Shown here one piece after another: positions 33,476 through 46,206 of a stretch of DNA of 64,000 nt. The first letter of the stretch is position 1, and each line of letters starts with the position of its first letter. A program made the translations under genes and the position numbers. The notes under the pieces are model-generated. The model was given only the letters and a program-made list of their open reading frames with translations, was not told where the DNA came from and did not search any database. Source of the stretch: Siphonodentalium dalli (Eukaryota; Mollusca; Scaphopoda; Gadilida; Siphonodentaliidae); NCBI GenBank assembly GCA_032622095.1, contig CP136063.1, forward strand, positions 142,511,450-142,575,449, in the 5' to 3' direction.

Positions 33476-34370
33476 TATATATATATATAAGAGGCTGACA
33501 TAAGAGGCTGTTATTTGATGGATACATGATGTGTGTTAACTCAACATCGGGCAGCCCGGGCTCTTATTATTTATCAGTTTTGCACAAGCATCGAGTGTCA
33601 TCTCTTCAGTTATCGGGTCGTTCGAGCCCATGTTATCAAATTCCATGTGTTACATTCCACATCTTATGATTTCAAAAGATGTTGCTGAACAAAATAATCG
33701 TTGTCTATTGTTTCCATACGAGTCGCGATTCGGTTTCCATCGACCAGTAGTCTCGATTGCTTTTTCTAGTATATAACCTCCAATAATCACACGTGGAAGC
33801 TAATTGTAAGATAAGTCTAAGTATCTACCGTCTATCAGGACAACTCACAATCTACTCTCTCAACTTATTTATTATCCAGTTGCCAAATATCACGGGCCAG
33901 AACAACAATGTCGCATCACATTCAAATAACTTTATGAATCCCTTTCATACAATTATCCCGTTCATATATACACACATGGGTGATTCTCCCGTAAACGAGC
34001 AAACCCATGTCCTGCGTTATTAGTTCATCCTATGAAAAACAATGGCCACCATACATAAAAGTGATGGTAATGATCTTGTAGCTCACGATACAGGCATTTA
34101 TTAGAGACATTTCGGGTTTAGTATGGACGTGTGACAACATATATGCCATGTGTATATTACAGGCTACGTACCCCGAAACAGCATGTCCCAAATCAAAGGC
34201 ATTCAACTTCCCTGATTGTTCCCATTCGCCACCGAACGATTTATCTTTAAACCAATTAATATTCTTGTGCGGAATTTTGCACTGAACGCCATGCAATTCG
34301 TATAATTTTTATGAAATAAAATATTTAGTTAGTGGAAAGCATGTGAAGTCTTCCAAAAGCATGTCCCGTT
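33476..34370. other. No gene recognised
   Basis: AT-rich DNA with a short TA run at 33476-33490. Small open frames (33793-34023, 34296-34030) lack motifs. Confidence 0.35.
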
Positions 34371-34801
34371 ATATAGAATCATTACCCAAACGCACAATAA
34401 AGACGGCTGATATTTTCACCAGAAACATAGCTTGTTCATATCTATGGTTGCATCGTGGAGTAAATATCCTTTAATGTCTAGAAAAAATAAACCCATGTTA
34501 TGTTTCTTTGAATAATTTTTCAAAATCAACCTTTGAAACTAGAAATCGCTAGCGTATGTTTATTCAGCGTCATTACACAAACGCAGACCATTTGAATGTT
34601 ACATGCTGTAGGCGAACGATTAAAAGTTTTTTTCGAAAGCTCACAGCGGTTGTTTGTTCATAAACTAGTTCATTTTCATAGGTGATGGATATTCAAAATA
34701 TAAGAGCGCGCTGAAACGAAAATCGTCATTACCCAAACGCGTCATTACCCAAACACTCCTTCTGTTTGGGTAATGACGCAATTTTAATTTTGAAATATCC
34801 A
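34371..34801. repeat. Scattered CATTACCCAAACGC boxes and a hairpin
   Basis: TCATTACCCAAACGC-like boxes lie near 34380, 34570, 34727 and 34742, and inverted at 34765. The last pair forms a perfect 17-base stem (GCGTCATTACCCAAACA against its complement). Outer parts GGATATTCAAAAT (34687) and ATTTTGAAATATCC (34787) extend the inverted repeat. Confidence 0.7.
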
Positions 34802-36009
34802 GAGACGCAAACACGATCTAACAAATAAAACATGTTAAGGGATGATCTGGGTGTAGATAAAAAGAACAAATATGACATATAGATTAGTTTTAGTGCGTTT
34901 ATATAAAATCGGGGGGGGGGGGGGCGGCGGGGTGAGTGAATGAGTGGTGGTGGGGGAGGGGGGGGGGGTGATCAACGGAATCTAACGAATTCTCTAAATG
35001 GATTGACGTTTACATCAAACAATCTCAGTGAGAAGGAGATGACAGTTTGAGAGTCAATTATTTCCGTACTTTTCAACAATCGTTCTGCCTGGGGCGATTT
35101 CCGGCTCGTGCGTTATAGCAACGGCATCAAAATACACATTTTGGACCATCAGAATATCTCACTGACAATTCTATCTGATTGAGCGCACCGAGAAACCCCT
35201 AAATACCAAATTTCAGTTCAATATCTTGAAACATGTAAGAGAAATCCATCGACAATGTTTTCTACTCTAAATTTTCATTGCAATTTGGCGAACCCCTTGG
35301 GGAACATACTTTGATTGACGTATGTTTACGTTGTCTACATCAGAGTTCCTCGATCGTTTGGAGTCAAACCAAGTGTACGAGGGACCAGGGCATGCCCGAC
35401 TTGATAGAAATCGCCTTTTATGCGATCAAAATCTGTTTCCAATTATCATATCTGAACGCTGTATTCGTTGACCTCTTAGAGAGTGTGAACTCTAAGTCAC
35501 GCCCACAAAGCACATCAATTTCCACCACGTATATTCAAATGGCTGTATCTCATAGACGTCTCAACGTGTGGAGCTACGCAATACGTCGTTTGGACGGATA
35601 CATCATCGGCTACTCAAACAATATATACTCATAACGATAATTCAACTATTAAAGGGCACATGACAACAAGTTTTGGAGAAAGAGCGAATTTGACAATGAC
35701 GTTGCCCTGATTCAACCCCCAAAAAACGTCATTGGCACATGCTGTAATGAACGACCTTGATTGACCTTGACCTTGACCTGGCCCTATAATTTTGCCAAAT
35801 GTCATTTTCGTGATCACCAATATCTGTGCTACATAGTCACATAAAATTCATCGGCATGTGACAAACCTTTTTTCCCCAGAATTTTCTGGACGAAATTGTT
35901 CATTTAATGGAGAATCACCCACATGTCATATTTATTCATCTATACCTGCACATGTTCAGGCGCTTCCTAACTCTCGATGAAAGGGCTTCCTTTTTTAAGG
36001 ATGTCCCCA
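34802..36009. other. Unassigned DNA with G-rich tract and TGACCT half-sites
   Basis: A G-rich tract spans 34911-34970. The plus-strand frame 35278-35634 (118 aa) shows no motif I recognise. Clustered TTGACCT half-sites lie at 35757-35780. Confidence 0.35.
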
Positions 36010-36270
36010 TTGCCGGTTTGGTTGAATAAGATCATTGGATAAGATCATCGCAGTTTGGGCTAGACGAGGTTGTACGAACCCCGACATGGGGGGAAATCGG
36101 GACCGATTTTGCAAGCTTTGAACTGGGTTGATGGACATCTCAATGTGCCATTCCGATCGATACGATCATGGCCATTTCGATAAGAATTGAGAATTTGTTC
36201 ACGCTCACTGAAGCAAGCACATATGAAGCAATGCACACTCATACTGAGTCCGCGCCTCCATAAATCTGAC
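36010..36270 (+). mobile_element. tRNA-derived SINE, diverged copy
   Basis: It matches, in opposite orientation, the copy at 52891-53140. Shared boxes are GATAAGATCATCGCAGT, TAGACGAGGTTG, ATCGGGACCGATTTT, GGCCATTTCGATAAGAA and the 3' GCCTCCATAAATCTGA. The region around 36070-36085 corresponds to the B-box but is degraded (TACGAACCCCGAC). Confidence 0.6.
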
Positions 36271-36539
36271 GTGTGAAGCATATTTACTTGACTGGATGAC
36301 GCTGAATAGTAATGAGCTTACGCGCTCAGTTCCAAATAATTCGGTTTGGCCTTCTCTGAACGTACGCAAAGAAAAGTACCAATTACAAACTATGTTATAA
36401 ATTATAAAGAACGATACACCATATTATTTATCTTGTTTACTCCCACCTAGATCGGTCCAAGTCTCCAGCTGTAAATTATAAATATGTGAAACCCAGGAAG
36501 ATTTCACTCATATTATAGTGGAACGGAACATTTTAAGCA
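36271..36539. other. No gene recognised
   Basis: Short unassigned AT-rich stretch. Confidence 0.3.
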
Positions 36540-36830
36540 ATAATTTTTCCCTTTCGTTATAACCTCATGGAACAAACTACCCAAGAAACTGAACGACCTC
36601 AGTGACCTTAGTGATTTCAAGCATTTGCTTTGGGGAATCCCAAGTGAAACCTCATCAAGAAATGAAAAACTGTTCCGCATTGTGCAGGACTAACTTACAA
36701 CGTATACACCAAATGTTAGACCTTTTCACAGTATGTACGATCACCGAGTCTTTATACAGATGCAGATTCAAAAAAAAAGACAAGACAGAATAAATAAATG
36801 CCACCACTGACTAAATTGAAGCTACGGACC
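36540..36830 (+). mobile_element. Possible LINE ORF2 C-terminal scrap
   Basis: The frame reads VITSWNKLPKKLNDLSDLSD and FKHLLW, like the SWNxLPxxL...DFKxxL end common to LINE ORF2 proteins. A short 3' UTR would follow. Too short to place in a clade. Confidence 0.35.
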
Positions 36831-36902
36831 GAATACATATAGAATATAAATACCCGTTATAAATAAACAAAAGCCACTTTTGCTCAGTTTTTGATGTCCA
36901 TT

Positions 36903-37574
<672 letters not shown>

Positions 37575-37665
37575 TTTGGGAGTGGGGACATTGTAAGTTG
37601 TTAAAACTTGTACCCCTATCCCGTTGTAAATTAATTTCCAATAAAATATGTTTAAAGTAAATCTG
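37575..37665 (+). mobile_element. LINE 3' UTR fragment (Nimb-like)
   Basis: GTTGTTAAAACTTGTACCCC, TATCCCGTTGTAA and AATAAAATATGTTTAAAG match, in order, the 3' ends of the LINEs at 1-645 and 23727. No coding part is recognisable. Confidence 0.65.
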
Positions 37666-39269
37666 ATATGTGAGCATATCTATACTATACTTCATACATG
37701 TTTTTTTGTGTGAATTCTGACATTTTTCTTCTCTATATGTCTTGTCAGACAATGAAAGTGTATGAAAATTGATTTGAATGCGACCGCTTTCACAATATCG
37801 CAAGTGCCTGCCTACAATAAGCATGTGCTCGTCTTGTTTTAATGTTCATCCATTTCACCATCTACAAAACCGACCATCCACAAAACACACTCATAAAACA
37901 TTAATGCCATTGTTTATGCATTTCAATTATAGGTGTCAGCTGTGTCTTCAATCCTGTGTCATTTCTGTAAAAGTGCGTTACACTCGCAATCTAGAATAAA
38001 TTGCATGCAAATCTAAACTGGTTTAAATGTATCCGTCCGTTTTCATTGATATCTCAGCCACAGTTGATGGGGCACTGGTAATTGGAACTGTGTGGATTCC
38101 AATATTCCAAACGGGAGGAGTTCTCTTTTCTTGTATGAGTTAAAGATGTCAATTGTCTGTCGTTCACACAGTCAACGCTTTGGATAATTCACACTTACTA
38201 ACGGGTATGGGGCGAGTTGAGACACAACTCTCCGACATGGAAGACACTTGCGGCCGATTTAAAACGTGATCTTAGTTGACGGCCATAATCGCAGACCTGG
38301 GTAACCCGAATAAGCTGGCAATGGTTCATCTACCAAAAACGGCACATCTGTTACCCGGATTAAGTTAGTATTGACTGTCCATACTGCGCGCCTGTAATGC
38401 TCGTCAATCCGTAATCATAATTCGGTTGTTTTGACACCTTCTCCTTTCCACTTGAGTACTTTTATATTGCCGATGTTCATATACTTGCAACTGTTGAAAC
38501 GGAATAATCTGTACCGGTTCCGATTTCTAACCGGAGGCAGTGTGAAGGGTTAGTGTGGGGGGTAATATAATGTTACACCTAAACGATGCAGCATATTTGT
38601 TCTTACCGGTTGTGGGGTGTACCTCAATATGCCGACCTTGCCATTTCGATAATTGTTATGCGTATGAAACAAGGAACACTTCACATACTGTGTTCGTAAG
38701 TGACATATTAAACTATATAGTTGAGGCAAAATAGTAACCGAATTCATTCAAAGTGTATTATTCTATGACAAGAATTATAAATTTACGACAAAACACAAGA
38801 CTTAAACTCTAAATGCAAGTGCAAATCAATGGCGTGAAGTTTAGATGCTTCTCATTCAACCACATTTCGGGGTGTTTCATTGCATGCTGTGAGTAGAATC
38901 CATCATAATTCAGACGTAGATTTATGGGAAGTTTGCCAGTCATTCAGATTTTCGGAACAGTTCAAACCAATAGCTAGAGATCACCTGGATCAACGGTGAA
39001 TAGTTTCGGAAAAAGTTGGATAATAAATTCGTTATGGTGTAAGGCAAGCGAACAGACAGGCGTGATGACGTACAAATCAAAGTAAAAGTCCAGCTCACGT
39101 CCATTTGCCAAATTGAGCCAATAATGGCGCACATCGGGAAAAAAATAAATATATATAAATAAATAAATAATAATATTAATAATAAAATAATGATAATAAC
39201 AATAATAAGCTCACGGCGCTCGTCGTAATAATTACTGGAATCTCGGTGATTTGTACTGTCACATATTCT
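37666..39269. other. No gene recognised
   Basis: AT-rich DNA; open frames on both strands are short and without motifs. A run of mixed ATA/AAT simple sequence lies at 39147-39206. Confidence 0.35.
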
Positions 39270-39600
39270 CAAGGGTGTGACCACGTGCGAGCGTCAATGG
39301 AGGCGGCCCGGGATGTTTATTACTACAAATGTTGCCAATGACAATCGAGAGACGCGTCGCCCCATGACAGAATTGCATATATTAGCTTCGACCGCGCCTT
39401 TCTATTCGTCGCTGAGTCGTTCGATTGCCAATGCGGGGGTCGGTGTTGTGTACAGGCAAGAGAGAGTTACAATCAAAGAATCGCGGTGTTTGTGTCGAGC
39501 AGCAGGGATCATTGCACGCGTGTGTCGCGAGTGAAGTAACTGTAGGACCTGGCGCGATTATTCAATAACAGCAATTCGCCGCCAAAACGTGAGTAGAGAT
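39270..39600 (+). promoter_or_regulatory. CpG-rich patch with TATA-like box and splice-donor-like end; possible promoter and first exon
   Basis: This ~320-base stretch is dense in CpG against an AT-rich, CpG-poor surround. It holds CATATATTAG (39376), a possible initiator TCGTTCGATTGCC (39417), and ends in CAAAACGTGAGTAGAG, in which GTGAGT (39590) matches a 5' splice donor. The overlapping 85-aa frame (39277-39534) has no recognised motif. It could be the start of a host transcript whose remaining exons lie to the right, but nothing downstream confirms this. It may also be part of a CpG-rich mobile element. Confidence 0.25.
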
Positions 39601-42600
39601 AACACCACCTTCAACTTCCATTCATGTTCCCTTCATTTACCTTTTCTCCCCCCCCCCCCCCAAATACATTATTCACATTATATGAAATCGGCTATTTCAA
39701 GTTCTAACATTATTTTGGCACCACATACAGGGAGAGAGCGGCCCCTGAACAATAGCAATGAATGGTCCCTGAAAAATATCAATCCATACTCCTGGCATGC
39801 AAGCCACATATTGATATAGATCAACGCATACGTGAATATATTGTCCTTTCTTTTTCAATTCAATTTTCAATTTGTTTAATCTTTTTGACCATATTACATA
39901 GGTATTAAGATAACATATAATACATTTATGTACATGGCTTACATAACAAATAGTCAAGTGATATATATACATTATAATATATAAACAGTATTTACAATAC
40001 TTAATTTACAGAGAACGTCCAGTTGTCTTAATTGTTCCAATATATATTGTTTTTACAATCTTGTCACATTTTTGTTGTAAAATTTAATGCCGCTTCCAAT
40101 TCGACACCAACTTTGTCAAATTGTCCCATTGAGATCATGAATACCCCGCGAGAACATCAGAGAATAATACGATGCGAACCAAATGATACGAGTAACGAAA
40201 CAACGAACTCTCTTTATGGTAGGCCATCTTTTAATTGTTGTGTGCATGCATGGCACATTTTCCTTTTTGAAACTAGATATCTGACCATTGAAATTTCCAA
40301 TGGGCTAAAAGGTTCGATCTCATTAATTTCTGCAGTATAGTATACAGATAGTAGTTTGCTGGTGTCAAACCGGGTTGGACATCTATAGAATGTTATTTTA
40401 AATAAAATAATCACAATGGCGAAATTTTGAATTGTACAAGCAAGTGCGTTTAATGTCTTTGACAAATTCGAATATTGACAAATACAGGGATCCACGTTGT
40501 TCACATATGACATTATCTATTTTTTATTATTTCGATGATCGATGGGGTAACTGAAGTAGTAGCTGGTCAATCACATACTAAATATAGGTGTAAGTCTCTC
40601 CATGTACATGTTTCCTGTTAACAAATCTACAAGTAATTAAATAGTTATATTCGGGCGCTATATTAAATACTCTTCGTATTGGAAATCGTATTGGAGTGGC
40701 AAAATTTCACCACAGTCTTCAGATAGCATTATCACCGGACAAACACATTTTGGACGGATGGAAGTATGGAGAGACCGGAATTTGGGAAGTTGTTTTTGTT
40801 TCCTATGGTCGCCCGATTGTTTTCTACTTTTATTTGGGGTGTGGGTGGCTCCAGGACAATTAACATATAGTATCATAGTCATTTGTATGTAATGTATAGA
40901 TTTATCGACCTATTTTGATATCCGGAACATAATGAAGTCAAAGGCAAACACTAACTGGGTTTAATCTGAGGTTTGCACATTATCATGGCTTCTGTGTACA
41001 TCATACAATGTAGTTACATACATGTACACATAACTATTTGTCAGTCGGGGTACATATATACACGACTTCCCACTCTACATCTAGATGTTATCAGTCTCAG
41101 TAGACTTCATGCAGCCCCACAAATATAATTATGATGGCGTGTACTACGTTTACAGATACTGTGATATTTATATTCCCTGAACACACTTACCAAAGTAATA
41201 GAAATGTTAAGGAGTTTTCAATTTTCCGCATAGCAGTGCATGAGATATACGCTCATTCTTTTGCCTCAGTTCTGGAATAGCGCTATTGTTCTAACTTTGG
41301 TTCTGTTTTTCTTTCTGATGTTATACATTTTATCACGGATATGTCTTTCGATTCAATGTCAATTTATTCACTCAACTCATCAGGTATGGTATATAACGTG
41401 GTTGGAATACATTGAACAGTTCATTTTATATAGGTGCACACATTCAAAGAGGTGCGCGGTGATAAATTACACGCAAATTAATAAACAGTGCATATAAAAC
41501 ACATGTATATGTATTTACCAATTTTGATCTTCGAAATCGTACATATATATATAGTTGTGACAAAACGAGTATTAATAAGTATATGGGTGTCTGTTAACAG
41601 ATATTTGTGAATTATGCGTATACTGGCTAAAATACTTAGTAGTTCAACATTAATCTGATAATTTCCACAGATTTGCTGAAGTTATGTCTATAACTCCAAC
41701 ATATCAGGATGTATAAGAGAGAATTGCATAAAACCTTTCATGCGCTTGAGCCAAAACAAATAATATAAAAATTATACTATAAAATACTGCGTAATGGTCA
41801 GCCTTTTTAGTTGAATCTGAATACCGGTTTAATTGTGCACATGAATCCAAAGTATGCAAGTTAACTGCGGGGTATAAATCCGGCGTACCTGTTATAATAA
41901 CCTGAACCCCGCGTACCAGAAGGGCAGTGGTGTATTCCCTCAAATATAACTTGAGGCTCCCAACACCGCCAAGTGATATGTAACACAAGGGAGCGTTTAC
42001 TGTTAGTAGTTATATTGCTGATATGGTGGAATACTGAACATTGGTAATAACATAAATGTTTGTCACTTCGTTCAGTCTGTCCACAATGATGAAGTTCAAA
42101 AATAATTATTTCGTGTATCAATCCACCTATTTTGATCCCAGAACACGACAGAGGCGAGTAATTACTTATATTATAACGTAAACGGACATGGTGCATTCGA
42201 GCATCCAATTTTATGTATACGTAATTTGTACATGAACTATTCATAATGTACAAAAAAAAAATCAGCGCAATGATAGAAATTTTCCAACTGTTTATTTTAC
42301 CATAGGAGGAAACTACTAGTAAGGGACGCTCTTTATTGTTCCATGCTGACGAAAAGTCGGAACCCAACTTTGATAAATTATATGGCTTAAAATAAGTCTC
42401 TTAAACACTGTCCCTATAAAACAAATTTACGCATACTGCTCGACCTATTTTGATCACAAGAACCGAACCTGGATAAAAAGCGGCCATAATCCCATGCTTC
42501 AAACCACCAAGGGCATTTAAATTTGAGGCTTGAACATTATGATGAGAGATCTAATAACTAAAAGATGCCCTGTCCGATTCGACACCATAATTCCACTAAG

Positions 42601-42654
42601 AATATAATTAGATATGACACATGCCCCCATTAATGATCATTAATAGAACATTTT
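39601..42654. other. Unassigned; possible LINE 3' UTR scrap near 39853-40140
   Basis: A C run lies at 39649-39660. Minus-strand DNA at 39853-40140 reads like a LINE 3' end, with GTCAAAAAGATTAAACAAAT near its terminus, but no ORF2 motif is certain. Open frames at 40032-40513, 41240-41497 and 41704-42367 show no recognisable domain. Confidence 0.3.
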
Positions 42655-42790
42655 AGGTTAAACATATTTTATTTTAAACAAAACATTGTACATTTTTCAA
42701 GATGGAAACTATGGATGGTTATAATAGTATTTGGCAGTAAGCGTGGTGCTTAACATAATCCATTCCCTTCGCATATACAACACTTGAGGA
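42655..42790 (-). mobile_element. LINE 3' UTR fragment (same subfamily as 6395-7345)
   Basis: Reading leftwards, the sequence has ACTGCCAAATACTATTATAA, CCATCCATAGTTTCC and AATAAAATATGTTTAACC, collinear with the UTR at 6400-6500. No ORF2 remains. Confidence 0.7.
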
Positions 42791-43775
42791 TGTTTTGATT
42801 GCCAGATGTCGACTTTCAGCTAATCTAACATTCCAATGACCGTCTCTTATAAATAGCGTCCATGCTTCTGTTACCAAACGCGCTATATAATAAAGAGCGT
42901 TCTCAAATGTGAGCTTTTGTACTCGACACTAATTTGGTGTCAAATTCGGGCATGGCTTCTTTAAAACCTATTAGTGGGTTGAAGCTTGAATTAATGAGAA
43001 CTATATTGTAACACCCCGGACTGTTTCCGGGGATCAATTAGCTGATAAATACGTTAAAGAGATAGACGCAACTCGCAAAATCCACACCCTTTTGTTCTAA
43101 ATCAGTCATTTATAAATACCCTCAAAACGATCGCAAAGCAAAGACCTAAGCAAAGCGCGAATTGAAATGTCCAGTTTGACGTCGCTCAGAAAGCGCGCCT
43201 GAAACGAAAACGGCGTCACGATGAACCCAGCCAACTCTTGTGCGTGACGTCACTTGGGGACACATGAGGCACTGACGAATACGTCTTCTCTGCTTTCAAT
43301 TCGGTGCTGTTGTTTGCGGGTTTTAATCGATTTGTGTGGAGATTGTTTTGATGATCAAAAACTCAGTTGGCAATCACTATGGATATGACGAACAAATATG
43401 TTGTCACTGGGAGCAGCCACACAAAGAATGCATGGCCTATTGTATGTGATCAATTACCCTGAATTACCTGACACTATTAGTACCGACATTGTCCGTCTCT
43501 CTGAGAAACATTATATATCTATAAGGAGGTCAATTGACAAGATGTTACCGTGGCAGTTGCAAATATTTCTGGTGTGACTTTGTGCGGTATTGAAAAAAAA
43601 TAATATTTATCTGGCTGATCTTGCTGGTCGGCTCGGAATTTGTTCTATAACCCTTGGAACAAACGTCGCAATACCGACGACTCGAATTCAATTCCAATTA
43701 AACTCGAGTTTACTTCTAAATTCGTCCGTTGAAACAAACGTAGAATTTAATTTAAGACGAATTTAAATGATTTTG
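42791..43775. other. No gene recognised
   Basis: Unassigned; moderately CpG-containing around 43150-43300 (AAAGCGCGCCTGAAACG). Confidence 0.3.
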
Positions 43776-44058
43776 TAAAAGGGCACAAAGCGTTCATGAG
43801 GGTTTTTGTCAAAACGGCTGAAATAGTATACATATATCAATGGAACGGTTATTCAAATAAAAACAATTTCTCTATATTATATCAATTCTAAAACGTAAAA
43901 TTTAGTGAGAAGATATGGCTTTTGACATCCAAGCGACGAAAGACCCTTGTTAATATTAGCGATTTGATTTTATATGTGGTATTTTGATCTGAACTTGTGA
44001 AAGTCTGAAAGAAATCAGGTCCAGTTTATTTTATAAACGAGAGCGTTGTGCCCTTTTA
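43776..44058. mobile_element. Short TIR element (MITE-like), ~279 bp, TA flanks
   Basis: Ends are AAAGGGCACAAAGCG (43778) and CGTTGTGCCCTTT (44056), inverted with one base difference. TA lies on both sides. No coding part. The superfamily is not certain. Confidence 0.55.
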
Positions 44059-44124
44059 AGTTTGTAACAATTTAACAGTCGAATTCAACGCGACCGGGAT
44101 AACATTATACTGCGTCAGAATAGG

Positions 44125-44126
<2 letters not shown>

Positions 44127-44172
<46 letters not shown>
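44127..44172. repeat. (TA)n microsatellite
   Basis: About 22 TA units. The YIYIYI residues of the overlapping minus-strand frame are an artefact. A run of 9-10 G follows at 44247-44256. Confidence 0.95.
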
Positions 44173-44173
<1 letters not shown>

Positions 44174-44524
44174 CACCGCGTGGTATTAAAAATCAACATG
44201 CATGGTGAACAGGGACGTATAGTTTGGGGGTTTCCGTTGTGGAGGGGGGGGGGGGGCTCATAACTTTGGATAACTCGATTTGCATCAGACTCGGTTGTTC
44301 CCTCACATGCTTGGATGATATCCCATTCTGAATGGATCCGAGTAGACTTGTGATCATGCACTGGGTGGACCATGGTTCTACTAGTGTAAGACAAATTACA
44401 GATCTGAACCTGAAAATCCGATCATAGTTGGGCACGGTGTGAGAAAATTTTGAATTCTTAACATAAAAATCACAAAATCCTATAGTATTTATAGACTTAT
44501 GGGAGGCCAGATTCACATTTAATA

Positions 44525-44840
44525 TTGAATTGAGCTTAAGCGCAATTGATTGCGCTTAACAATTGCGCTTAACGTAATTAATTGCGCTTTTAAAAGCGTA
44601 ATCAATTGCGCTTAAGCGCAATTCATGGTTATATGTAACTAAACACCCCTGGTGAATAAATAGGTTTATCCATAACTCACCATTCACCTATTGACACATC
44701 ACCTATTGTTTCCATTGGTTTTGGATGGGTAGGGAGCTAGCCTAAACTATTTTATCAAAATGGCTACAGATAACCATGAATTGCGCTTAAGTGCAATTAA
44801 TTGCGCTTAAGCGAAATGATTTCGCTTAAGCGCAATGATT
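44525..44840. repeat. Foldback element built on TTGCGCTTAAGCGCAA units
   Basis: The left arm (44528-44634) has about five TGCGCTTAA units in alternating orientation and ends AGCGCAATTCATGGTTAT. The right arm (44769-44839) starts ATAACCATGAATTGCGCTT and has about four units. The 134-base centre is unique. The whole thus folds back on itself, and each arm can also fold internally. Confidence 0.75.
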
Positions 44841-45425
44841 AAGTTATACATTTAAATCAGTACCAGGGAAGAATTCAGATATAATTTGGGGACACCTGTT
44901 TTCCAGCAGAGGATACATTTATTCCCTAATAACTTAATAAGGCTACCATGCCGAACCAACACAGATACATATACACATATTATAAATATGACATAATATT
45001 TCTGTTTTCAAAATAAACATGCAAACAAAGGCTCTATTGCAACTGAAGATTTTTAATCTACATAGAATATTGTTAAATTACATTGAAAAATTCAGGTTGA
45101 CTCAATACTGTCACTAGGAATTTGGGGACATTTGGGCTTCTCGAGTTTGTCGTAATTTTCACACTTCTCATTCAAATATCATTAGATATATCACATATAT
45201 TTAGTCATTATCATTTCCTACTCATAAAATAGTAGTTCATTAACATTCATGCTCTTCGGTAGTTCACAATTCATATGCATTGATTCATATTTGTTTAAAT
45301 TTCTCCAAATTCGTGAAGCATATATAGTCCATGATATAATAATGGTAAGCACACACATGGTATATATAGAGAGGGAATTCCCAACTACTATTTTCAGAAC
45401 GTCTCGGCCAATGAGGTCACTGGTT
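44841..45425. other. No gene recognised
   Basis: AT-rich unassigned DNA. Confidence 0.3.
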
Positions 45426-45725
45426 ATGTGGGGCGATTCCATTATTTACTCTCGGCCACCATGGGCAATGAATGGAATGATCTGGTGTAAATATCCCGGG
45501 CTACTCCAACTGAGTCTGTTCGACATTCCAAATGATGTTTCTTTGAAGTTGTAACTAGATGCCTCCACACAATGATCCATAATCCTCAGCACATTGAGGG
45601 CGGTGGAGTGTCAAGTAGATGTAGAAGTTTTTGGATTACCCCGGTCACCAAAAATCGTTCCATTCACTTTTGCCCAGGGTAATTTACCCACAAAGCACAG
45701 CGTAATGAATGGAATCGCCCCACAT
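45426..45725. mobile_element. 300-bp MITE-like inverted-repeat element
   Basis: Ends are ATGTGGGGCGATTCCATT and its exact reverse complement. Inverted similarity continues inwards with gaps (GGGCAATGAATGGAATGAT against TCGTTCCATTCACTTTTGCC). No clear target duplication. No coding part. Confidence 0.65.
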
Positions 45726-46039
45726 GTAAAATGGTGAGTGTATTTGAGCAACACAGGCTGCAGCCGTAGCCGACTAGGCATGCGCAGTAGAAAGCTACAA
45801 AAAGCTACAGCCGGCCACAGCTGGTGGTCACTAACTATTGTACCGCTACTCGGGAGCCTACTCCGAACTTGGAATGTGGCTGATGGATAATATTATACCG
45901 GCATAATGTTGGCATTATGTTGCTATATCAATTCACCAATGGTCCATGCCTCCATAAATCTGATATTTAATAGTTTGATATGTGATTATATCTCGTTCTC
46001 TAAATCGGCATATGCAAACAAGATATAATTATATAATAA
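45726..46039. other. Unassigned; possible SINE 3' scrap
   Basis: GCCTCCATAAATCTGA at 45949-45964 matches the 3' end of the SINE copies at 36010 and 52891. The rest is unassigned. Confidence 0.3.
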
Positions 46040-46044
46040 ATAAC

Positions 46045-46085
46045 TCGCTCTTCAAAAGCTTTCGGCCTCAGGCCTTCCTCAGTTG
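46045..46085 (-). ncRNA. Hammerhead-ribozyme-like motif at the PLE end
   Basis: Minus strand: CAACTGAGGA, then AGGCC-TGA-GGCC (short hairpin, stem II), then GAAAGCTTTTGAAGAGC. It matches the CUGANGA / stem II / GAAA core that Penelope-like elements carry in their terminal repeats. Stem III (GCTTTTGAAGAGC) is short, and the cleavage triplet is not obvious. It lies about 120 bases after the GIY-YIG frame, where a PLE terminal repeat is expected. Confidence 0.5.
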
Positions 46086-46206
46086 ATATTATTGAGACAA
46101 AATCACATGATGGCATTCAGATAAACATACAAACAAATAATAATGGCGGATATTACACAACGACGTTAAAGGTCTTTCGTCAGAGAACGTCAAACACCAA
46201 GCAACG

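Noticed and set aside
40032-40513. Overlapping frames on both strands near a LINE-like 3' end
   Set aside because: No RT or cysteine-cluster motif could be read with confidence in either strand.
44056-44394. Minus-strand frame with an Ile-Tyr run
   Set aside because: It crosses a TA microsatellite and a G run; no domain outside them.
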